Below, piece after piece: positions 55,944 to 62,431 of a stretch of 64,000 nucleotides of DNA; position 1 is the first letter of the stretch, and each line of letters starts with the position of its first letter. The notes under the pieces were generated by a model. It searched no databases, had not been told where the DNA came from, and saw only the letters and a program-made list of their open reading frames with translations. The stretch is taken from contig NZ_VORX01000007.1 of the NCBI RefSeq assembly GCF_007997285.1, positions 116,790-180,789 on the forward strand, written 5' to 3'. Made by a program: the position numbers and the translations under genes. Source of the DNA: Gelidibacter salicanalis. GTDB lineage: Bacteria; Bacteroidota; Bacteroidia; Flavobacteriales; Flavobacteriaceae.

Positions 55944-57080
55944 TTAGTTTAGTTTAAACATATTATTTTCTACTATTTCCGCTTCATTACATGCTAAGCT
56001 AAAAAAGAAATCGGCACCTTCTCCTTCTTTTCCTTTGGCCCAAACTTTTCCTCCGTGTTTGTTAATAATCCGGTGAACAATAGCAAGACCCACCCCCGTG
56101 CCTGAAAATTCCTCAACGGAATGAAGCCGCTGAAACACACCGAATAATTTATGTGCATATTGCATATCAAAGCCTGCGCCATTGTCCTTAACACAATATA
56201 TAAGAGTTCCATTTTTGCGAACCGAACTTATTTCTATAATCGGTTTCTCTTTTTTTGAAGAATATTTTATGGCGTTATATAAAAGGTTTGTCATTACAAG
56301 CTTTAATAAACTAAAGTCTCCCGTAGCTGGGAAAAGATTGTTAAACCTTATTTCTGCATGGTGCGTCATGCTTTGATTAATTTCTGACATTACAGTTTCG
56401 GCCAACGCATTCATATCCACTTTAGATTTTACTATTGCTTTCCGGCCCAATCTAGAAAAGGTAAGAAGGTCATCTATCAGTACGCCCATTTTTTTAGCAT
56501 TATTTCTCACTTCTCCCAACCATCTTTTTCCTTCAGCATCAAGCACTGCTTCATAATCTTCGCTCAACATTTGTGCGTACCCGTTTATAGCACGAAGCGG
56601 CGTACGCAGATCATGCGATACAGAATATGAAAATGATTCTAAATCTTCAGTACGCTCTTTTACGCGCTTCTCTAATTCGTCTACTTCTTTGTTGGAATCA
56701 TATAATTCGACAGCTCTTTTTTTCTTTTCCCCTTTTTGAAAGCTGAGCTCTTTATTTGCAATGACGAGTTCTGCTGCTCGTTTTTCTTTTTCCTCGTTTT
56801 GATAGGCAAGCTCTAAATTTGCAATAACGAGTTCTGCTGCACGTTTATCTTTTTGATCATTTTGAAATGCGAGCTCTTTATTAGCCAGAATTAATTCTGC
56901 TGCCCGGTTATTAATTTCCTCATTTTGCAAAGAAAGTTCTTTTACAGCCCGAGAAAGCTTGATCGCAATTTCCTTATTTGCTTCATCCAATGCCTCTAAT
57001 GCTTCTTCAGACAATTTTAGAGCGGTTGTAATTTTTACTTCCTGTTTTAAAAAATGCTGATTCTCAATTTTATTCGTCAT
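55944..57080 (-). CDS. Soluble sensor histidine kinase with long repeated coiled coil
   Basis: 378 residues with no membrane helix and no recognisable sensor domain. Residues 20-145 form a continuous coiled coil containing three 21-residue repeats (59-79, 80-100, 101-121; consensus [21 protein letters not shown]) and a partial fourth. HisKA follows with His156 in [11 protein letters not shown], then HATPase_c with [20 protein letters not shown] and [18 protein letters not shown]. It resembles the output half of phytochrome-like kinases. First gene of the operon; its partner receiver begins 2 bp later. It may receive its signal through a partner protein. Confidence 0.92.
   Translation of the reverse strand: MTNKIENQHFLKQEVKITTALKLSEEALEALDEANKEIAIKLSRAVKELSLQNEEINNRAAELILANKELAFQNDQKDKRAAELVIANLELAYQNEEKEKRAAELVIANKELSFQKGEKKKRAVELYDSNKEVDELEKRVKERTEDLESFSYSVSHDLRTPLRAINGYAQMLSEDYEAVLDAEGKRWLGEVRNNAKKMGVLIDDLLTFSRLGRKAIVKSKVDMNALAETVMSEINQSMTHHAEIRFNNLFPATGDFSLLKLVMTNLLYNAIKYSSKKEKPIIEISSVRKNGTLIYCVKDNGAGFDMQYAHKLFGVFQRLHSVEEFSGTGVGLAIVHRIINKHGGKVWAKGKEGEGADFFFSLACNEAEIVENNMFKLN
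56718..56906 (-). repeat. Three tandem 63-bp repeats coding a 21-residue coiled-coil unit
   Basis: Residues 59-121 of the kinase consist of three consecutive 21-residue units starting RAAEL. Each is exactly three heptads, so the coiled-coil register is kept whatever the copy number. A fourth, degraded unit starts at residue 122. Confidence 0.85.
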
Positions 57081-57571
57081 ACACTATTTATTTTGAACAA
57101 TCTCCGAAATCTGTTGCCGGTTAGAAGCAGTCTAAATTGGATTTTAATTAGAAATATTTCACTATTAATATGATTATGAATTCAGAAAAAAACTTCTACA
57201 AACAGTCAAATGTTGTATTTCATCCGCAAAAAAGTATTTTTCAACCGATAAAACGAAGTACAAAGATAGTTTAGTTAAGAATGCATTACCTGTTTTTAAA
57301 AGATTATTATCTTCTTTAAAGTTCATTTAGAGCTCATTAAATTGTATCGTATGCACTGATAGAGAAGTCCTGCCATTTTTTTTTGGCTTTTCGGACTTCA
57401 AAACCCGTTTGAATCTGTTTATAAACTCTGTAATCTAAAATTCAATTTACTAAAAGTAGAGTAATAATCGAATTTTTTCAATCTGTTAATTTGCTAATAA
57501 AATTAAGTCTGTATATACGCAAACAGCCCTAAATACTACGGTTTTAATTTATTTAACTGACTTTCATATAG
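57081..57571. other. Intergenic region, 491 bp, no gene seen
   Basis: AT-rich sequence upstream of the signalling operon, without a frame, repeat or terminator that I can support. Presumably it holds the operon promoter. Confidence 0.45.
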
Positions 57572-57895
57572 TTGACAAAGAATATATTTAATGTTTTCTT
57601 TGGGAGTGTATTTTACAAATTAAGAAGGTGGCAGATCCTGCCCAAGGGATTTACCCGAATACGGCATTATGGTATTTTGAGTAGCAGTTGGAAAAAGGAG
57701 AAGTTGCCAAAACTACAAGGCGAACTGGCAACGATGAAAATGGAACCTATCAGTACCATACAGCAGATTTTGCACCGCCGATGTCCTGTTTGTAAAAAAG
57801 GGAGACTGCATACTATTCTGCTGTTCAATGATCGTGGGCCTCCCGAAAATTGGCGCGTTTTACTAAAAGATAGAAAATTGAATAGGAGCAACTAA
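57572..57895 (+). pseudogene. IS91-family transposase remnant (C-terminal part)
   Basis: The frame gives YKLRRWQILPKGFTRIRHYG followed by ILSSSWKKEKLPKLQ and later RRCPVCKKGRLHTI, which is the conserved C-terminal region of IS91/ISCR-type Y2 transposases (ILPKGFxRIRHYG plus a terminal CPxC ribbon). The nuclease domain with the catalytic tyrosines is missing: upstream sequence has no matching frame. The first ten or so residues of the open frame are probably unrelated. It is a decayed insertion sequence lying next to the group II intron. Confidence 0.72.
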
Positions 57896-58118
57896 AAATT
57901 ATTCTGCAAAGGCGGACTGGCTCTGCTATGCCATGACTTAAAAATTAAAAAATAAAAACCAGAGATTGTCAACCAAAACCAGTAGAAAACTGCAAAGAAT
58001 GTAGACAATAATTTAGATCTATACATTTTGACCACACAAATACCAGCGTAACCTCCTAGTATCCTTCACTCAACTTAACGTTTTACCCATAAGACGGCAA
58101 ATCAACCGGATTCGTCAA

Positions 58119-58193
58119 TCGGATAGGAGGAACGGGATTAATTCCCGCTCCGACCTTCCACAGCACCCAGCGTACGGATCCGTACTGGGCGCT
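58119..58193 (-). ncRNA. Group II intron domains V and VI
   Basis: Domain V (58193-58162, minus) has AGCGCCCAG paired with CTGGGTGCT, a TACGGATCCGTA distal hairpin and a 2-nt CG bulge; it contains the catalytic AGC triad and totals 32 nt. Domain VI (58153-58119) pairs TCGGA with TCCGA and GCGGGA with TCCCGT, with an unpaired A just before TCCGA as branch-point candidate. Confidence 0.8.
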
Positions 58194-58196
58194 TCC

Positions 58197-59600
58197 TTAA
58201 GTTTTGATACTAACCTTTCGATATTGGTCTGACAGCATTACATAGCCTGCTTTTCTCAGATTTTCCGTGGTGATTGTGGTCTTAAGGATAAAACTATTAG
58301 CTGTATGCCAATAGCTTTTCCTTGTATTTGCCCATTCCCAAGCCTTGGATTTCTTAACCCCTAGCTTGATAAGATTCTTCACTCTGGTTCGTATCCGTTT
58401 CCATTGTTTCCATATCACCATCCTGATTCGTCTTCGGTACCACTCGTCTATTCTAAGAAGCCGATTCTTCATGTCTGCCAATTTGAAGTAGTTCCCCCAA
58501 CCAGTGATGTACTGGCGAAGGACTTCTTTTCTTCGGGAATTACCCCAGCCATTACTACGGGATGTCAGCTCTTTTATTTTAGCTTTCATTTTTGCTACAC
58601 TCTTTCGGTGTATCCGTAGGCGCCCTTCTCCTTTGCTTTTGTAAAAGGAGTATCCAAGGAATTTGACCTTCCTTATGTGGGCACTTTGGCTTTTCTCCCT
58701 ATTCACTTTTAAGAACAGTTTGTCCTCTATAAAGTGGATCATTGAGCTCATTGTCCGTTCTGCACTGCGTTTACTTCTGCATAGTATCAGAAGGTCATCA
58801 GCATAACGTACAAATTTATGCTCCCTACTCTCCAGCTCTTTGTCCATTTCGTTCAACATAATGTTGCTTAAAATTGGACTTAGTGGACCTCCTTGCGGAA
58901 CCCCCACTTCACTAGTTCGTATTTTGGATCCTACTTGCACTCCCGCATTAAGATATTTATGTATCAGTGATACCACTCGACCGTCTTTTACAGTACGAGA
59001 GAGTGTCTCTATCAGCTTGCTATGGTTTACCGTGTCAAAGAATTTTTCTAAATCCAAATCTACTGCATACTTGTAGCCTTCCGTGATATACGCTTGACAT
59101 TTCCTTAATGCTCCGTGAGCGTTGCGCCTTGGTCTGAACCCGTAGCTATTGTCGCTAAATTGGGGTTCATACATCGGCGAGAGAACTTGGGCAATCGCTT
59201 GTTGGATACACCTATCCACTACGGTAGGTATTCCTAATTTGCGATGTCCGTTATCCTTGGGAATAAGTACTCTGCGTACAGGGTTAGGGCGGTAATTTCC
59301 CTGTAAAATGGACGTTATTAGTTCGTCTTTGTGTATGACAAGATAATCTTGTAACGATTCGACTTCCATCTTGTCTACTCCCCCAGATCCTTTGTTTCGC
59401 TTTACCTGTTGGTAAGCCCTATTAAGGTTGGAAGGTGACACAATCATCTCTAATAGTCCATCTCCTAATTGATTGGTATCCGTGAGGTTATTTTCAGTTA
59501 TCCATAAAAACGTCTGCCCTCCCACATAGCCTTCGGATACTGTCCTATTCTTCTGTGGGCAGGTCTCTTCTTTCGAGATTTTCTGCGTTCTTCCGTTCAT
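58197..59600 (-). CDS. ltrA: Group II intron reverse transcriptase/maturase
   Basis: 467 residues. The RT domain (about 60-300) has GVDKMEVESLQ, IPKDNGHRKLGIPTVVDRCI, YGFRPRRNAHGAL, DLDLEKFFDTVNH, GVPQGGPLSPILSNI and the active-site YADD at 266-269. The maturase X domain follows (about 345-440, RKEVLRQYITGWGNYFKLAD). No HNH endonuclease domain is present at the C-terminus. It aids splicing and retrohoming of its intron. The stop lies 3 bp before domain V, as expected for an ORF in domain IV. Intact, so the intron may be active. Confidence 0.95.
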   Translation of the reverse strand: MNGRTQKISKEETCPQKNRTVSEGYVGGQTFLWITENNLTDTNQLGDGLLEMIVSPSNLNRAYQQVKRNKGSGGVDKMEVESLQDYLVIHKDELITSILQGNYRPNPVRRVLIPKDNGHRKLGIPTVVDRCIQQAIAQVLSPMYEPQFSDNSYGFRPRRNAHGALRKCQAYITEGYKYAVDLDLEKFFDTVNHSKLIETLSRTVKDGRVVSLIHKYLNAGVQVGSKIRTSEVGVPQGGPLSPILSNIMLNEMDKELESREHKFVRYADDLLILCRSKRSAERTMSSMIHFIEDKLFLKVNREKSQSAHIRKVKFLGYSFYKSKGEGRLRIHRKSVAKMKAKIKELTSRSNGWGNSRRKEVLRQYITGWGNYFKLADMKNRLLRIDEWYRRRIRMVIWKQWKRIRTRVKNLIKLGVKKSKAWEWANTRKSYWHTANSFILKTTITTENLRKAGYVMLSDQYRKVSIKT

Positions 59601-60018
59601 ACAGTAACATTCATTTACTGCTCACTCCTTAAGGTTCACCCCTTCCCAATATGAGTCATTGTCTTGGTACTATGGGCTCGGCTGACTTCTCATGGTAAGC
59701 TTTACTCCGTGTTTCATACATTGTTTCCACACGTCCATGAGATCTCCCTAGGTAAGAACGATAACTTTAATCCCATCTACCTGCTACATTTACCATGTTG
59801 TCTCCGAGCAGTATTGGACTTTGGTTTGGTGTGCAACCTTATCCAGACAACTTTGGCCTTATATGTAGTTTCTGTCCGTCAGGCCAGGACTTTGCCGCCA
59901 GTTTCCTTCAGATTCCACCTCGCGATGGACACCCTTACCTTAAGCTAACACTTCCCACTGCTTGGGCGTGTTCGGGACTTTCACCCTATAGTTATCGGTC
60001 ATGCTAGGCGCACACACA

Positions 60019-60052
60019 GTATTCAGCTCTGGCCTATCGGCGAGCCGAATCC
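60019..60052. other. Hairpin in the 5' exon next to the intron
   Basis: GTATTCAGCT (60019-60028) and AGCCGAATCC (60043-60052) pair with one mismatch and one G-U on the minus strand, around CTGGCCTATCGGCG. The hairpin ends 5 bp from the intron 5' boundary. It lies where the array's next palindromic repeat should be. Confidence 0.6.
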
Positions 60053-60056
60053 TTAG

Positions 60057-60344
60057 TTATTGCCCACAGTATTTATTTCGGCCAAACTGAATATAAAAAA
60101 GGCTTAATATTATCAATTCCGTTATGTTTAGAATTATTTTGTTTTTAATAATTAGGGATAGTAAAAAGTCAAGAAATATTCCGAATAGACCAACTTCAAT
60201 TCCAACTGTCATTGCGATAAGTCCATAACCAAAAGGGTCATTCACAGCTTTGAAGTCAAAAATCATTATTGAAAGACATAACAAAATTAAGAGAACTGAA
60301 AAGATTGTTAGCACCGAAATTTTTTTTAATAATAACTTTTTCAT
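60057..60344 (-). CDS. Small membrane protein (cassette unit 0, second gene)
   Basis: 95 residues from ATG 60344 (MKKLLLKKISVLTIFSVLLI), with three or four hydrophobic helices (about 8-26, 38-65 and 70-86). A TTG-started frame from 60350 would add two residues. I do not recognise the family. Its last three sense codons (TGT GGG CAA) are the unit's terminal inverted repeat, and the TAA stop lies just outside it, in the neighbouring repeat. It starts 2 bp after the stop of the lipoprotein gene, so the two form one unit. Confidence 0.62.
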   Translation of the reverse strand: MKKLLLKKISVLTIFSVLLILLCLSIMIFDFKAVNDPFGYGLIAMTVGIEVGLFGIFLDFLLSLIIKNKIILNITELIILSLFYIQFGRNKYCGQ

Positions 60345-60346
60345 AT

Positions 60347-60718
60347 TCAATAAATAGGTGAGTCAAAGTTCACAATCGTTGTGTCTTTTTCCACAATAAA
60401 ATCAACCCAATGGTCAAGTGAACTTCCATTCGTATAATATCCTCCACCACTTATTTCCTTTTTCCCATTCGCACGAGTAAAAGTCAGAGAGTATGCTCCA
60501 TCGGTTTTGTTTTTCCGCATCGATAAGAATTCAGTCGCACTTTCATTCGGTTCAATTCGGTCAATACTTATAACGTCCAGTTTTTCAGTCGTAGTAAATT
60601 CCACATTTGTTATAGGTTCACTTGATTCATTTTTAATTTTCATTTCTATTCCGTCTTTTTTGTAGAAAATACAAGCGCTTAAAGTTAGAATAAATGTAAA
60701 TGCAAGCAGTTTTTTCAT
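60347..60718 (-). CDS. Small lipoprotein (cassette unit 0, first gene)
   Basis: 123 residues from ATG 60718: MKKLLAFTFILTLSAC with lipidation at Cys16, then a mostly beta soluble domain (IEMKIKNESSEPITNVEFTT...). The open frame extends upstream to 60844, but those 42 codons read through the palindromic repeat and its hairpin, so that start is rejected. The real start lies 3 bp inside the unit's terminal inverted repeat. Function unknown. Such small secreted or lipoprotein genes are typical cargo of cassette arrays. Confidence 0.65.
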   Translation of the reverse strand: MKKLLAFTFILTLSACIFYKKDGIEMKIKNESSEPITNVEFTTTEKLDVISIDRIEPNESATEFLSMRKNKTDGAYSLTFTRANGKKEISGGGYYTNGSSLDHWVDFIVEKDTTIVNFDSPIY

Positions 60719-60727
60719 ATTGTGGGC

Positions 60728-60850
60728 AACGTTTAGTGTATTAGCAGTGGCGTGGTTCGGCACGGACAATTGCAAACAGGTACTTGCCATTGGAAAATCC
60801 GCAGGATTTTCCAAGTAGGCGGGAACAAGCCATTGCTTATACACATTGTT
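60728..60850. repeat. Palindromic inter-cassette repeat A (123 bp, AAC...GTT)
   Basis: Outer stem GTGTATTAGCAGTGGC (60736-60751) with GCCATTGCTTATACAC (60829-60844), two mismatches. Central perfect 11-bp hairpin TTGGAAAATCC (60790-60800), loop GCA, GGATTTTCCAA (60804-60814). Ends are AAC and GTT. Confidence 0.9.
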
Positions 60851-60866
60851 ACAGCACGTATTTTCT

Positions 60867-61544
60867 TCACGATACTGCCATGATTTTTATCTTATCAATT
60901 ACCCATTTACTCTTTACTTTTCGAATAAAAACCAATCCACTAAATCCGCAAAGTCGTCCACAACCAAATCCGCTTATCATAACTCCATAATTTTTTGTTT
61001 GATCAAATTGAATACGTGAAAATCCAGTTATTCCAGAAAGATAAAAATTATAATCGCCTTTCCAAACTTTGCTTGTAGGTGGTAATTGCGATCGGTATTT
61101 GAGTTTGAATTTATCATCGTGTTTTAAATCCGCTAAATTTATTTTATATGGTTTTTCAATATTTGTGGTATCCAATTTAATTTTGAAATCCTTATAAAAG
61201 TTAATCAATTCCTTTTTCGCTCTTTCATTTATCTGGTAAGTACTGTCCACAATCGCAACTACTAATTTAGTAGTATCTTTTTGTAATTCAGATTTTCGCT
61301 TTTCGAGATCGGCTATAATTTTGGTTTCGTCCAATTTAATTTCGGTCGAATCAGTCCATTCAAAATTCGGTGGTGGCGGTAGTGGTTGCTGTGTCAATCT
61401 TGTATCGTAAAAAACAGAATCAAGCAAAGCTGGAAAAATTTCGATCGCAACAGCCTTTTCAAACTCCAAACTTGTTTGTTTTTTTTCACAGCTAATGAAT
61501 AGCAAAAACATTGAAATTATGACTAAGATTTGTTTTGTGGTCAT
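60867..61544 (-). CDS. Hypothetical lipoprotein (cassette unit 1)
   Basis: 225 residues from ATG 61544: MTTKQILVIISMFLLFISC with Cys19 as lipidation site. A proline-rich segment (QQPLPPPPNFEWTD) is followed by a charged helix and a beta-rich C-terminal part ending VFIRKVKSKWVIDKIKIMAVS. The open frame runs upstream to 61619, but those 25 codons read repeat B, so that start is rejected. The start codon lies 2 bp beyond the unit's terminal inverted repeat and the stop is about 10 bp from the other one. I do not recognise the family. Confidence 0.65.
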   Translation of the reverse strand: MTTKQILVIISMFLLFISCEKKQTSLEFEKAVAIEIFPALLDSVFYDTRLTQQPLPPPPNFEWTDSTEIKLDETKIIADLEKRKSELQKDTTKLVVAIVDSTYQINERAKKELINFYKDFKIKLDTTNIEKPYKINLADLKHDDKFKLKYRSQLPPTSKVWKGDYNFYLSGITGFSRIQFDQTKNYGVMISGFGCGRLCGFSGLVFIRKVKSKWVIDKIKIMAVS

Positions 61545-61553
61545 ATGTGCTGT

Positions 61554-61674
61554 AACGTCTCGTATAAAAACTGTGCGAGCTGGCGAGCGTGATTGTCCGC
61601 AGGACAATCCGATGAGCAAGCGAGCACGGTGTTTCGATTCAAGACTGGTTTAAGCATTGTTTTTATATGTTGTT
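61554..61674. repeat. Palindromic inter-cassette repeat B (121 bp, AAC...GTT)
   Basis: Outer stem CGTATAAAAACTGTGC (61561-61576) with GCATTGTTTTTATATG (61654-61669), with two mismatches. Central perfect 8-bp hairpin GATTGTCC (61591-61598), loop GCA, GGACAATC (61602-61609). It shares the TCCGCAGGA-type core (here GTCCGCAGGAC) with repeats A and C but differs elsewhere. Confidence 0.87.
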
Positions 61675-61688
61675 GGCTGTAGATTCAC

Positions 61689-62273
61689 TTAGAACCTGTA
61701 ACCGAGACCAAATTGAATTCCAAATTCAGTAAGTTTCTGATGATAATTTTCTTTTTCAAATGGAATAACAGCGTGTCTTTTAAAATTAGGATTTAGGAAA
61801 ATGGAAATGTTATTAAAATTGTATTTTGCTCCCAGTCCTAAGCTATAACCAATTCCAGATTGTGAATCAATTGAATTTTCGGTAGTTTGAAAGTCTAAAA
61901 TCGGTCCAGCATTGACAAATAGATATTTCCAAAATGAATAATTACCATAAATTGGAATAGAAATAATTTCTAATTTTTCACTTCTGGTTCGATATCCTTC
62001 TGGCCACATCATCACTCTATGTTCAATATCTGATTTTAATAAATTTAGACCGAATTCAATGCTAAAATTGTTTTTAACTTGTCTTAAATACTTAATTCCA
62101 AATTCATTAAAATTATTTACATCATAATTTCCAACCCCATCTAAATCTGAATTTCTTAATAATTCACTGTCGGAAATCCCGTAATAAATTCTTAATTCGT
62201 TTGAGTTTTGTGAATACGTCTGGATAGTCATTATCGAAATAACTATAGCTAAAATAAATTTTGCAGTTTTCAT
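61689..62273 (-). CDS. Outer-membrane beta-barrel (porin-like) protein (cassette unit 2)
   Basis: 194 residues: signal peptide MKTAKFILAIVISIMTIQTYSQ, then alternating strands such as FGIKYLRQVKNNFSIEFGLNLL and IISIPIYGNYSFWKYLFVNAGPILDF, ending ...FGLGYRF with a C-terminal Phe. This is the pattern of small eight-stranded outer-membrane barrels (OmpA/OMP_b-brl type). Function unknown. The gene fills its unit: the ATG is 19 bp from one terminal inverted repeat and the stop 7 bp from the other. Confidence 0.75.
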   Translation of the reverse strand: MKTAKFILAIVISIMTIQTYSQNSNELRIYYGISDSELLRNSDLDGVGNYDVNNFNEFGIKYLRQVKNNFSIEFGLNLLKSDIEHRVMMWPEGYRTRSEKLEIISIPIYGNYSFWKYLFVNAGPILDFQTTENSIDSQSGIGYSLGLGAKYNFNNISIFLNPNFKRHAVIPFEKENYHQKLTEFGIQFGLGYRF

Positions 62274-62299
62274 AATAATTATATTCTTAATTTACAGCC

Positions 62300-62423
62300 A
62301 ACGTTTATGTATATGAGCTGTGGCGTGTTAAAGCACGAACCTCTCCAAATAAAAACTGGCTTTGGAAAATCCGCAGGATTTTCCAAGTGAGGACTGACCA
62401 AGCCATAGCTTATATACGGTGTT
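62300..62423. repeat. Palindromic inter-cassette repeat C (124 bp, AAC...GTT)
   Basis: Outer stem GTATATGAGCTGTGGC (62309-62324) with GCCATAGCTTATATAC (62402-62417), two mismatches. Central perfect 11-bp hairpin TTGGAAAATCC (62362-62372), loop GCA, GGATTTTCCAA (62376-62386), identical to the centre of repeat A. Confidence 0.9.
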
Positions 62424-62431
62424 GGCAATAG

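Larger units (their letters stand above)
58114..60013 (-). mobile_element. Group II intron with encoded maturase
   Basis: On the minus strand the element starts GTGCGCCTAGCATGACC (from 60013), a standard group II 5' end, continues with GGGTGAAAGTCCCGAACAC, carries the maturase ORF in domain IV, then domains V and VI, and is predicted to end in ...CCGATTGAC at 58114 (3' AC). Length about 1.9 kb. A CACAC at 59829-59833 (minus reading) could pair with the GTGTG of the 5' exon as EBS1-IBS1. Both ends are set by consensus, not by an empty-site comparison, so they may be off by a few bases. Confidence 0.85.
60056..62431. mobile_element. Cassette-like array: three gene units, each with private inverted repeats, separated by palindromes
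   Basis: Unit 0 is bounded by TTGCCCACA (60060-60068) and TGTGGGCAA (60721-60729); unit 1 by GTTACAGCAC (60848-60857) and GTGCTGTAAC (61547-61556); unit 2 by GTTGGCTGTA (61672-61681) and TACAGCCAAC (62293-62302). Each pair is a perfect inverted repeat, different from the others. Between units lie palindromes running from AAC to GTT. A fourth unit would start GTTGGCAATAG (62421-62431) but its matching end was not found. This resembles integron cassettes; no integrase is in the window. Confidence 0.7.

Noticed and set aside
59664..60007. Plus-strand frames of 70-94 codons opposite the 5' part of the intron
   Set aside because: They lie antisense to the structured ribozyme domains I-III and have no protein-like pattern.
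60728..62423. Classical integron attC sites (59-base elements)
   Set aside because: Geometry fits, but the ends do not obey GTTRRRY and RYYYAAC (for example GTTACAG, GTTGGCT) and no IntI gene is present. I describe them as attC-like, not as attC.
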